Below, piece after piece: positions 32,166-39,713 of a stretch of DNA of 64,000 nt. A program made the position numbers and the translations under genes. The notes below the pieces were generated by a model. It searched no databases and was not told the origin of the DNA. It saw nothing but the letters and a program-made list of their open reading frames with translations. How positions within the stretch are numbered: the first letter of the stretch is position 1; each line of letters starts with the position of its first letter. The DNA lies in the NCBI GenBank assembly GCA_001570385.1, contig BBYL01000035.1, positions 32,274 to 96,273 of the forward strand. Direction: 5' to 3'. Origin of the DNA: Microtetraspora glauca. Lineage in GTDB: Bacteria > Actinomycetota > Actinomycetes > Streptosporangiales > Streptosporangiaceae.

Positions 32166-33721
32166 AGATCCTCCGATCAGGACGGCATGTCCCCCCTTCC
32201 CACTCGCGCCGTACCCGCGGCTTGGCGGCGTTCCTGGCGCTCGCGGTCGTGGCCACGGGGTGCACGACGGACGAGCGGAAACCCGGGGTAGAGGCGAAGG
32301 CGAAGGCGCCCACGACCGCGCTCCAGCCGTTCTACAGCCAGAAGCTCGACTGGAGCGACTGCGGTGACGGGTTCCAGTGCGCGCGCGCCGAGGTGCCGCT
32401 CGACTACGCCACGCCGTCCGGGGAGAAGATCGGGATCAGCCTGATCCGGCTGCCCGCCACCGGCAAGCGGATCGGTTCCCTCCTCATCAACCCCGGCGGG
32501 CCGGGCGGATCCGGCGTCGACTACGCCCGCGCGGCGCGCTCGGTGCTCAGCGACAAGGTACGGGCACGGTTCGACGTCATCGGCTTCGACCCGAGGGGTG
32601 TGGGCGAGTCGAGCCCCGTCCGCTGCATGTCCGGACGCGATCTCGACGCCTTCGTGAGCCTGGACGCCAGTCCTGACACGCCGGCCGAGGTCGCGGCGCT
32701 CGAGAAGGGGTCCGAGGCGTTCGCGACGGCCTGCGGGGCCAAGGCGGCCCGGCTGCTCCCCTTCGTCGGCACGGCCGACGCGGCCAGGGACATGGACGTG
32801 CTGCGCGGCGTTCTCGGCGACTCCGGGCTGAGCTACCTCGGCAAGTCGTACGGCACCCATCTGGGCGCGGTCTACGCCGACCTGTTCCCGAAGAACGTCC
32901 GCGCGCTGGTCCTCGACGGCGCGGTCGACCCGTCCGTCCCGTCGCTGAAGTCCAACGAGACCCAGGCGGTCGGCTTCGAGGTCGCGCTGAAGGCGTTTCT
33001 GCAGGACTGCTTCGAGGACGGCGCCTGCCCCTTCTCCAGCCGTACGGTCGAGGGCGCCATGGCCGAGCTCGGCGACCTGCTGAAGAAGGCCGACGAACAG
33101 CCGTTGAAGAACACGCTCGGCGACGGGCGCGAGATCAACGAGTCCTGGGCGGTCCTCGGCATCGTCACACCGCTGTACGAGCGGGAGGCGTGGCCGGTGT
33201 TGCGCGAGGCCCTGGGGCACGCCTTCAACGGCGACGGCACCGACCTGTTGCGGATGGCCGACCTGATGCTGGACCGCAAGGCGGACGGCTCGTATTCCAA
33301 CCAGACCGAGTCGAACATGGCGATCAACTGCGTGGACCATCCCTACCCCAAGGAGGTCTCCGCGTACGCCAAGGGAGCCGCCGAGGCCCAGAAGGTGGCC
33401 CCGCATTTCGGGAATTTCGTGATGTGGGGGTCGTTGCCCTGCGCGTACTGGTCGGTCGCGCCCAAGGGGACCGACAAGAAGATCACAGCCGAGGGTGCGC
33501 CGCCGATCGTCGTCGTCGGCACCTCACGCGACCCGGCCACGCCGTACGAGTGGGCGGAGGGGCTGGCCTCCCAGCTCAGCTCGGGTGTCCTGCTCGGATA
33601 CGACGGTGATGGCCACACCGCGTACCGGACGGGATCCGACTGCGTGGACAAGGCGGTCGACGACTACCTGATCTCGCTCAAGGCGCCCAAGGAGGGCACC
33701 ATGTGCCCGAAGGTCACGTGA
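32162..33721 (+). CDS. secreted lipoprotein alpha/beta hydrolase with TAP-like C-terminus
   Basis: A 519-residue exported hydrolase. A basic N-terminus leads into a lipoprotein signal with lipobox VATGC (cysteine near residue 34). The catalytic domain shows LLINPGGPGGSGVDYARAAR (oxyanion region), FDVIGFDPRGVGESSPVRC, the nucleophile elbow GKSYGTHLG, and a C-terminal TAP-like region with VVGTSRDPATPYEWA (Asp) and DGDGHTAYRTG (His). This matches the Streptomyces SlpD/SlpE and tripeptidyl aminopeptidase family, mycelium-associated peptidases acting outside the membrane. The GTG start overlaps the PSP1 gene's stop (GTGA). tRNA-Thr and the island follow. Confidence 0.92.
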   Translation: MKILRSGRHVPPSHSRRTRGLAAFLALAVVATGCTTDERKPGVEAKAKAPTTALQPFYSQKLDWSDCGDGFQCARAEVPLDYATPSGEKIGISLIRLPATGKRIGSLLINPGGPGGSGVDYARAARSVLSDKVRARFDVIGFDPRGVGESSPVRCMSGRDLDAFVSLDASPDTPAEVAALEKGSEAFATACGAKAARLLPFVGTADAARDMDVLRGVLGDSGLSYLGKSYGTHLGAVYADLFPKNVRALVLDGAVDPSVPSLKSNETQAVGFEVALKAFLQDCFEDGACPFSSRTVEGAMAELGDLLKKADEQPLKNTLGDGREINESWAVLGIVTPLYEREAWPVLREALGHAFNGDGTDLLRMADLMLDRKADGSYSNQTESNMAINCVDHPYPKEVSAYAKGAAEAQKVAPHFGNFVMWGSLPCAYWSVAPKGTDKKITAEGAPPIVVVGTSRDPATPYEWAEGLASQLSSGVLLGYDGDGHTAYRTGSDCVDKAVDDYLISLKAPKEGTMCPKVT

Positions 33722-33787
33722 TGTCGAGGAGGTGGGCGCGAGAAGGGGCCGCGAGCCTGTAGACTTCTGTACGCTGCCATACGGCAC

Positions 33788-33864
33788 GCCGCCTTAGCTC
33801 AGTCGGCCAGAGCGACGCACTCGTAATGCGTAGGTCTGGGGTTCGATTCCCCAAGGCGGCTCCA
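33788..33864 (+). tRNA. tRNA-Thr (anticodon CGT)
   Basis: A complete tRNA: acceptor GCCGCCT paired with AGGCGGC, D-loop region TAGCTCAGTCGGCCAGAGC, anticodon loop CTCGTAA with CGT (threonine, codon ACG), T-arm GGGGTTCGATTCCCC, discriminator T and encoded CCA (33862-33864). It is the attachment site of the island that follows: the 3' half (from 33819) and flank are repeated at 37306, 44183 and 45543. Confidence 0.96.
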
Positions 33865-33925
33865 TCAATGACCAGGGCGTTTCCCTTCCGGGAGACGCCC
33901 TGTGATCGTTTCGGGTTGCAGTTCG
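33819..33925 (+). repeat. island attachment repeat A (inside tRNA-Thr)
   Basis: The anticodon-to-3' part of tRNA-Thr plus the following terminator hairpin form the intact copy of a repeat of about 100 bp. Bases 33819-33871 (53 bp) are identical to 37306-37358. This is the left boundary (attL type) of the tandem island. The intact tRNA is rebuilt by the element, as expected for integration at a tRNA 3' end. Confidence 0.9.
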
Positions 33926-34740
33926 CGATTCGCCCTTCCCCCACAGTGCCCGCCCCATCTGCCGGGCCGCGTCCTTGGCCATCGGGGTGGCGACGTGGGT
34001 GTAACGCTGGGTGACCCTGATATCGGAGTGGCCGAGGACCTCCATCACGGTACGGACGTGTACGCCCATGTCGATCACGAGCGTTCCGGCCGTATGGCGG
34101 CCATCGTGAACGCGGGCGTCCCGCACTCCGGCCTCCTTGAGGATCGCCTTCCACTCCTCCCAATCGTGCCGAGGGTCGATCGGGCGTCCATCCGACCGGG
34201 AGAACACAAGGTCGTGATCTTCCCAGCACTCGCCGGCTGCTTCCTCCTCGGCGTCCTGAGCTTCCCGCTGGGCCTTGAGGAGGGGCACCAAGTCCGTCGC
34301 GCAGCTCTCCCGGTGTTGGTGCTTGGCGCAGTCCTTCGGGCGGGGCGCGCGGTGCTTGTCCTGCGTGCACACCTGTGGATCTCCGCAGCCGTGATGCCAC
34401 ATCGTGCGCTGGATCTGCCACCAGATCTTGACCTTGTGTGCGTCGAGATCCATGTACTTCCAGCGGAGCCCGAGCGCCTCATCCTGCCGGAGGCCGAGGG
34501 CGAGACCGACGATCCACCGCGTGCCGTTGCGCCGGTCGATTACGGCGTCGGGGATCTTCCGCACGTCGGTACGACTCAGCGGTCCGATCTCGACATCACC
34601 CGCTTCCCGGCGGCTCCACGAGCTTGGCGACGTTCCGGCCGACCCGGCCACGGCGCATGGCGATCTCCAGGGCACGCGAGATGATCCGGTGGACCTTGAG
34701 GATGTGCGACGTTGGGCTTGCGCACTCCCGATGCCATGTC
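33865..34740 (-). pseudogene. tyrosine recombinase (phage-type integrase), frameshifted and truncated
   Basis: Minus strand. An upstream frame gives SPTSHILKVHRIISRALEIA and RRGRVGRNVAKLVEPP; after a frameshift near 34625 another frame continues DVEIGPLSRTDVRKI, ALGLRQDEALGLRWKYMDLD (first catalytic Arg), DGRHTAGTLVIDMG (HxxR) and LGHSDIRVTQRYTHV (His and nucleophile Tyr). The N-terminal arm-binding and most of the core-binding domain are missing. The frame runs on into the tRNA with no stop before it. Position beside the tRNA-Thr site marks it as the integrase of the first island segment; it is no longer functional as read. Confidence 0.75.
33874..33901 (+). terminator. tRNA-Thr terminator hairpin
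   Basis: A 12-bp stem with one G-T pair (33874-33885 with 33890-33901) and a 4-nt loop lies ten bases past the tRNA CCA, followed by GTGATCGTTT. Copies travel with attachment repeats B (about 37361-37388) and D (about 45595-45622). Confidence 0.75.
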
Positions 34741-34884
34741 AGTTCTCGAGCTCAGAGACGGATCGACGTTCCCGTCGGAGACGACCTCGGGCGTGTACTG
34801 CAGGAAAAGTACACCATCCGCGGTAACGGGGTCGGCGTAGAGCCTACCGCTGCACGACGACGCCGGGGGGGCTGATCACGAGTA

Positions 34885-34901
34885 TTGAGCGCAACGCTCA
34901 A
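34885..34901. promoter_or_regulatory. perfect palindrome upstream of the MMPL gene, TetR-type operator
   Basis: TTGAGCG-CAA-CGCTCAA is a perfect 7-bp inverted repeat with a 3-bp centre, 18 bp upstream of the MMPL start at 34919. Its shape and position fit a repressor operator of the TetR class. No regulator gene is found in this island segment. Confidence 0.6.
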
Positions 34902-34918
34902 CGACTCAAGGAGAGATG

Positions 34919-37096
34919 ATGCCACCCGAGAAGCCCCGTAGGGATGGAGCTCTAGCGGGACTGGCCCGGTTCTGTTACCGGCGTCGCCGCCTGGTCCTCC
35001 TGACCTGGATCGTCGGTGTGATCGCCGTGGCGTTCGTCGGCTTCGCCTACGGCGCCGCCCCCGACAACGACTTCTCGGGCGGAGACTCCGACTCCGCGAA
35101 GGCGCAGGCGCTGATCGAGAAGCACTTTCCCGAGCGGCAAGGGGACACGCTGACTCTCGCGATCAAGGCACAAAGGGGGATCGACGACCCTGCCGCCCGC
35201 CAAAAGATCGAGAAGATCCTCGCCGATCTTGCGACCTCACCGATTGTAGGACCGGTGACCTCGCCGTATCAGGACAAGAGCCTGGTGACGCAGGATCGTC
35301 GTATCGCCCGTACGACCATCCCGCTGACCCAGAAGGAGGTGGACAAGACCGCAGTCAAGCCCCTGGTGGACATGGTCAAGAACGCCTCCGATGACGGCGT
35401 GACGCTGGCGCTGGGCGGGACTCAGGCGGAAAAGGCCGAGACACCCCCGCAGGGTTCGTCCGAGAGCGTGGGCATCGTGGCGGCAGCGGTGATCTTGTTC
35501 ATCGCTTTTGGGTCACTGGTGGCGGTGGGCCTGCCGATCGTGACCGCACTGCTGGCGATCGCCGCCGGCATCGCTTTGATGAAGCTGGTGGGGTACCTGG
35601 TCCCCTCACCGGATTTCACCGTGATCCTCGCCGCGATGATCGGGCTGGGTGTCGGCATCGACTACGCATTGTTCATCGTGACCCGCTACAAGGACAGCCT
35701 GCAGGCCGGCGACGAGCCCGAGACCGCCACGGTCAAGGCCATCACAACGGCTGGTCACGCGGTCCTGTTCGCCGGCACGACGGTCGTGATCGCGCTGATG
35801 GGCCTGATCGTCATGGGGCAGCGGCTGATGACCGGAGTAGCCGTCGCCACGTCGGTGATCGTGCTGGTCACGATGATCGCCGCGGTGACCCTGCTGCCGG
35901 CGTTCCTGGGCTTCGCTGGCTACAAGATCAACTCGCTGCGCCTGCCCCGTCGCACATCCCAGCGTCAGAAGGCCGCCGGTGCTGCGTCCCGAGAGCGCCG
36001 CACCATCGCCGAACGCTGGGCTCGCGCGGTGCAGCGCAAGCCGCTGGTCGCCGCGATACTGGCCGGCGGGGTCCTGGTGGTGCTGGCCGCCCCCGCGCTG
36101 TCGATGCGGCTGAGCAACCCCGACGCCAGTGTCCAGCCCCACGACAGGAGCAGCTACACCTCATACGAGATTCTCTCCGAGGGCTTCGGCCCCGGCTACA
36201 GCGCACCCCTGATCTTCGCCACCGAGGTCGGCTCCGGCCGCACCGATCTGCGTCCCGTCATCGAAGCAGTCAGCATGACCGAGGGCATCGCCTATGCCGC
36301 GCCGCCTCAGGTCAGCAAGGACGGGAAGGCCGCGATCTTCATGGCCTTCCCCAAGACTGGATACCAGGACAAGGCGACCGCGGACCTGGTGCACCGCCTC
36401 CGCGACGACGTGCTTCCCAAGGCACCCGGCGGCGAAGGCGTCTACGTCGGTGGCCCGAACGCCGGCACGATCGACATGGCCGATGACATCAGCTCACGCC
36501 TGCCCCTGATGATCGCGGTCGTCATCGCGGTGTCCCTGGTGCTGCTGATCGCGCTGGTCCGGTCGGTCACGATCGCGCTGCAGGCCGCCGTCATGAACCT
36601 GCTGTCAATCGGCGCCGCCTACGGCGTGCTCGTCGCGGTCGTCCAGTGGGGATGGCTGGGCTCGGCCCTCGGTTTCCCCACCACCATGCCGATCTCGACC
36701 TGGGTACCGATGATGATCTTCCCGGTCCTGTTCGGCCTGTCCATGGACTACGAGGTCTTCCTGATCTCGCGGGTCCGTGAGGAGTACGAGCGCACCGGAG
36801 ACACCCGGACAGCCGTTACCCGCGGGATGGCACAGACCGCCAAGGTCATCACGGCCGCGGCCGCCATCATGGTCGCCGTCTTCACGACATCCCTGCTCGG
36901 CCCCGATCTCGCGGTCAAGCAGGGAGGTTTGGGCATGGCCGTCGCCGTGCTCATCGACGCCACCATCATCCGGATGATCCTTGTCCCCGCGGTGATGGAA
37001 CTGTGCGGCAAGGCCAACTGGTGGATGCCCGGACGCCGGGCACCGAAGGTGGCCTCGGCTCCCCCGGCCGAGATCGCGGAAGAGGCGAGGGTCTGA
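34919..37096 (+). CDS. MMPL/RND-type membrane exporter
   Basis: A 725-residue MmpL-type transporter with about 12 helices and two large outer loops. The proton-relay Asp-Tyr pairs typical of MmpL proteins are in GLGVGIDYALFIVTRYKDSL (near residue 245) and FGLSMDYEVFLISRVREEYE (near 610). The N-terminal helix follows RFCYRRRRLVLLTWIVG. Family members export lipids, siderophores or toxic compounds with the proton gradient. AAGGAG lies five bases before the ATG at 34919; the ATG at 34916 is too close. It is preceded by a palindromic operator and is the main cargo of the first island segment, followed by attachment repeat B. Codon use is like the host's. Confidence 0.93.
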   Translation: MPPEKPRRDGALAGLARFCYRRRRLVLLTWIVGVIAVAFVGFAYGAAPDNDFSGGDSDSAKAQALIEKHFPERQGDTLTLAIKAQRGIDDPAARQKIEKILADLATSPIVGPVTSPYQDKSLVTQDRRIARTTIPLTQKEVDKTAVKPLVDMVKNASDDGVTLALGGTQAEKAETPPQGSSESVGIVAAAVILFIAFGSLVAVGLPIVTALLAIAAGIALMKLVGYLVPSPDFTVILAAMIGLGVGIDYALFIVTRYKDSLQAGDEPETATVKAITTAGHAVLFAGTTVVIALMGLIVMGQRLMTGVAVATSVIVLVTMIAAVTLLPAFLGFAGYKINSLRLPRRTSQRQKAAGAASRERRTIAERWARAVQRKPLVAAILAGGVLVVLAAPALSMRLSNPDASVQPHDRSSYTSYEILSEGFGPGYSAPLIFATEVGSGRTDLRPVIEAVSMTEGIAYAAPPQVSKDGKAAIFMAFPKTGYQDKATADLVHRLRDDVLPKAPGGEGVYVGGPNAGTIDMADDISSRLPLMIAVVIAVSLVLLIALVRSVTIALQAAVMNLLSIGAAYGVLVAVVQWGWLGSALGFPTTMPISTWVPMMIFPVLFGLSMDYEVFLISRVREEYERTGDTRTAVTRGMAQTAKVITAAAAIMVAVFTTSLLGPDLAVKQGGLGMAVAVLIDATIIRMILVPAVMELCGKANWWMPGRRAPKVASAPPAEIAEEARV

Positions 37097-37225
37097 CGCT
37101 TCCTCGACCCACGGAGAGCTATGCCGCCACCGCCGGAACCGCACATCGAACTGTTACGACCCCTCCGATGACCCAGCGCACCCATGTACCGGTTGCGGTT
37201 CGAGTTGCATTCCGTCATTGATCGC

Positions 37226-37412
37226 TGGTGTCCATCCAGGTTCGTGAACGGCGCTGACCTGGTGTGGTGTACATCGGCGGATACATCCGAGACCGCCTTC
37301 ACGAGACTCGTAATGCGTAGGTCTGGGGTTCGATTCCCCAAGGCGGCTCCATCAATGATCAGGGCGTTTCCCATCCGGGAGACGCCCTGTGATCGTTTCT
37401 GGTTGCGGTTAC
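37226..37412 (+). repeat. island attachment repeat B with conserved left arm
   Basis: From 37306, 53 bp are identical to the tRNA-Thr 3' end, and the match goes on through the terminator hairpin with few changes to about 37412. The 80 bp before it (GTGAACGGCGCTGAC...ATCGGCGGATACATC) recur in diverged form before copies C and D. The tRNA 5' half is absent, so this is not a tRNA gene. It marks the end of the first inserted segment. The rest of 37097-37607 has no supportable gene. Confidence 0.88.
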
Positions 37413-37607
37413 CCTCAACCGCGGCGGCTATTAATGGGCATGGCGTTGTCGGAGACGCATGCTCGAGAGGCTGATGGTGGCCGCCCGGTGGCGGCGGATC
37501 GCGCTCGGCCCGGCGCGCCGTGGCACCGGCCGCCGATCCATACCGCCCCGCGTCGTCAGCTCGAAAAGTCGTTTGATGTGACGGCTCCTCGCGTCGACAA
37601 TCGCCCG

Positions 37608-38225
37608 GTGAACAATCACTCACGAACGGACTTCTTCACCAAGCCCACGCTTGTCGGCGAGAAGGTGACGCTGCGCCCTTTCCTGCTGGAAGAGGACGCG
37701 CCTGTCCTCCGTGCGTTACTCCAGGATCCGGAGGTGGGCCGGCTGACCGGCAGCGTTCACGGCCCGGCCGATCCTGAGCCGTGGGACGAAGCAGCCGAGA
37801 GACGGATGCGGGAGTGGTACGGCACCCGCAATGAGCAGCCGGACCGGCTGGACCTGGCCGTCGTCGACCGGGTGAGTGGCGCCTGTGTGGGTGAGGCGGT
37901 GCTCAACGAGTGGGACGATGGCAATCGCAGCTGCAATTTCCGCATCGCCCTCGCCACCACCGGCCAGAACCGCGGGCTTGGCACCGAGGCGGTCAGGCTG
38001 ATGGTCGGCTACGGGTTCGAGCGGCTGGGCCTGCACCGGATCTCGCTGACCGTGTTCGACTTCAATCCCCGTGCCCGCCGCGCCTACGAGAAGGTCGGCT
38101 TCGTCAAGGAGGGGGTCCACCGTGACGTCCTGTTCTATGACGGTGCCTGGGTGGACGACGTTGTGATGTCGATCCTCGCGCCGGAATGGGAACGCCACTG
38201 CGGCCACCCTGAAAGCATCAACTGA
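37608..38225 (+). CDS. GNAT family N-acetyltransferase (RimJ/RimL-like)
   Basis: A 205-residue acetyltransferase. It begins with the recognisable VNNHSRTDFFTKPTLVGEKV and TLRPFLLEEDAPVLRALLQD, then the acetyl-CoA-binding core ALATTGQNRGLGTEAVRLMV, and the C-terminal GLHRISLTVFDFNPRARRAY with EKVGFVKEG. This is the RimJ/RimL type, which acetylates N-termini, amines or small molecules; the target is unknown. I choose the GTG at 37608; GTG at 37578 is an alternative and no strong ribosome binding site decides. It is the first gene of the second island segment, directly after attachment repeat B. Confidence 0.88.
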   Translation: MNNHSRTDFFTKPTLVGEKVTLRPFLLEEDAPVLRALLQDPEVGRLTGSVHGPADPEPWDEAAERRMREWYGTRNEQPDRLDLAVVDRVSGACVGEAVLNEWDDGNRSCNFRIALATTGQNRGLGTEAVRLMVGYGFERLGLHRISLTVFDFNPRARRAYEKVGFVKEGVHRDVLFYDGAWVDDVVMSILAPEWERHCGHPESIN

Positions 38226-38261
38226 TCGCGTCGTGATCCACTGACCGTCTATGGGCGTTTC

Positions 38262-38345
38262 AGGTTGATGGCGCCCCCACAGCGCCCGCCTCCACCCTCA
38301 TCTGCCGGACTGCGTCTTTTTCGACCTCCGGAGTGCGGGCTTCTT
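38262..38345 (-). pseudogene. small integrase C-terminal remnant
   Basis: On the minus strand about 25 codons read EVEKDAVRQMRVEAGAVGA, aligning with the C-terminal MAKDAARQMGRALWGKGES of the integrase remnant at 34 kb. The DNA (CCCCCACAG.GCCCGCC...CATCTGCCGG) is also alike. It seems to be the tail of a second integrase lost from the second segment. Confidence 0.4.
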
Positions 38346-38350
38346 CCGGC

Positions 38351-38374
38351 ACCAGACAGAGTTCTCTGTCTGGT
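38351..38374. promoter_or_regulatory. 24-bp inverted repeat upstream of the membrane protein gene
   Basis: ACCAGACAGAG-TT-CTCTGTCTGGT is a perfect 11-bp inverted repeat with a 2-bp centre. It lies about 30 bp upstream of the GTG at 38406. It could be an operator or a relic of the integrase gene region; a 2-nt loop makes an RNA terminator less likely. Confidence 0.4.
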
Positions 38375-38405
38375 CCCGCGGGGAGGGGCGGGAGAGGATT
38401 CGGAT

Positions 38406-39314
38406 GTGGGTGTGGAGATGCCGGGAGCCTTGTGGGGGCCTTTGATCGTTCTGGGGCTTTCGGGGGGCATGGCGATGTGGCGGCTGCTGGTGGGGCCGTT
38501 GACCGTGTCGCCGGACGGAATGCGGTATCTGGCCATGGGCGCCGGGATCCCGGTGTCCATGCCGTTCCGACTGCGGTGGCTCGCTCCGGCGGTGTGCCGG
38601 GACAGCATCGCGAGGTGGCGGTGCTGGACGGCGGTGCACGTCGCGGCGTTGCCGGCGTTGACCGCGATGTGGCTCTCACACTGGGTGGACGATCCACTCC
38701 GGTGCGCCCTGGGCGGGCTGCTGGTTGTCGGGTTGCCGGGGCTGTGGCAGATCAACCTGCGGTGGGGCGTGCTCGTGGACGGATCGTCGATGGCGTGGGC
38801 GCTGGCTTCCGCGATCGCGCTCCAGCACGAGCAACCGCTCCTTGCCTGCGCGCTGGCGGTAGTGTGCGGGTGCATCAAGGAGACGGGTCCGGTCTTCGCG
38901 GCGTGCTTCGCCTGGTCGCCGCTGCCGCTGGCAGGGCTCATCGTGCCCGTCGTGTTGCGGCTGACCGCCCGGCGTACGTCCGATCTGCTCGGCGATGACG
39001 ATCTGCTGGACAAACCACTGGTGGCGGGGCTGGTCGCGCACTACCGGCGGTGGCTGGACCCGCTATTCATGGTGACGCCGTGGGGCGTGTGCATGGCAGG
39101 CGTGCTAGTCGGCGACGCCGCGGTCCTGCCGATGCTCGTCATCACGCTTACCATCGCGTACGGCCAGTTGCTGGTCGCGACGGACACCGTGCGGCTCTAC
39201 CAGTGGGGGGCGCCACCGCTCATCCTGGGCACGGTCCTGGTGCTGCCCACCTGGGCACTCGGGGTGGCACTCGTCCCGCATCTGGTCAACCCGTGGGCCG
39301 GGCGCGGTATATGA
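38406..39314 (+). CDS. multi-pass membrane protein of unknown function
   Basis: About 302 residues with eight or more hydrophobic segments (GALWGPLIVLGLSGGMAMWR, VAALPALTAMWLSHWV, CALGGLLVVGLPGLWQI, LLACALAVVCGCIKETG, LPLAGLIVPVVLRL and three near the C-terminus). The short motifs KETGPVFAACFAWSPLP and TVRLYQWGAPPLI suggest an integral membrane enzyme such as a polyprenyl-linked glycosyltransferase, but no catalytic motif is clear, so I assign no function. The GTG at 38406 has AGAGGA seven bases before it; the ATG at 38418 is an alternative. It converges on the YbjQ gene. Confidence 0.65.
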   Translation: MGVEMPGALWGPLIVLGLSGGMAMWRLLVGPLTVSPDGMRYLAMGAGIPVSMPFRLRWLAPAVCRDSIARWRCWTAVHVAALPALTAMWLSHWVDDPLRCALGGLLVVGLPGLWQINLRWGVLVDGSSMAWALASAIALQHEQPLLACALAVVCGCIKETGPVFAACFAWSPLPLAGLIVPVVLRLTARRTSDLLGDDDLLDKPLVAGLVAHYRRWLDPLFMVTPWGVCMAGVLVGDAAVLPMLVITLTIAYGQLLVATDTVRLYQWGAPPLILGTVLVLPTWALGVALVPHLVNPWAGRGI

Positions 39315-39328
39315 CCCCGACGGGCAGT

Positions 39329-39700
39329 TCAGGGCAGTGTCTTCCTGACCTGTACGGCGGTGCCGTATGCGCAGAACTCGGTCCAGATGTCACCCAGTTC
39401 CGAGGTGACCAGCCGTACACCGATCACCGCGTCGGCGCCGAGGAGGCAGGCGTTGGCCGCCAGTCGATCCATGGCGAGTTCCCTGCTGGCCGTCAGGGAC
39501 TCGACGACCGCCGTCATCTCCCCGCCGATGATGGTCCGCAGGCCGGCGGCCATCTGCGCGCCGAGGTTGCGCGTCCGCACGGTCACGCCCATGACGATCC
39601 CGAGCACCTTGACGATCTCCAGGTGTGGTACATGCTCCGTGGTCACCAGGATCGGGGAAGCCTTCTCGGTCAATGCGGTGCTCCAGAGACGGGGGGACAT
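39329..39700 (-). CDS. YbjQ family protein
   Basis: A 123-residue protein of the YbjQ/UPF0145 (heavy-metal-binding-like) family. It reads ILVTTEHVPHLEIVKVLGIV, then GVTVRTRNLGAQMAAGLRTI, GGEMTAVVESLTASRELAMD, and ANACLLGADAVIGVRLVTSE, with the usual C-terminal strand YGTAVQV. Members form ring-like pentamers of unknown role. The ATG at 39700 lies 13 bp after the stop of the NB-ARC gene on the same strand, so the two are co-transcribed. The pairing with a STAND protein makes it a possible partner or effector, which is inference. Confidence 0.82.
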   Translation of the reverse strand: MSPRLWSTALTEKASPILVTTEHVPHLEIVKVLGIVMGVTVRTRNLGAQMAAGLRTIIGGEMTAVVESLTASRELAMDRLAANACLLGADAVIGVRLVTSELGDIWTEFCAYGTAVQVRKTLP

Positions 39701-39713
39701 GATTTCGCCGCCG

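Noticed and set aside
33714..34675. Protein ends such as EPPWGIEPQTYALR encoded antisense to tRNA-Thr
   Set aside because: This peptide is a well-known artefact of translating the antisense strand of tRNA genes; it is not a conserved protein end.
37306..37382. Extra tRNA-Thr genes at 37.3, 44.2 and 45.5 kb
   Set aside because: Only the part from the anticodon to the 3' end is present; acceptor 5' strand and D-arm are missing, so these are attachment-site copies.
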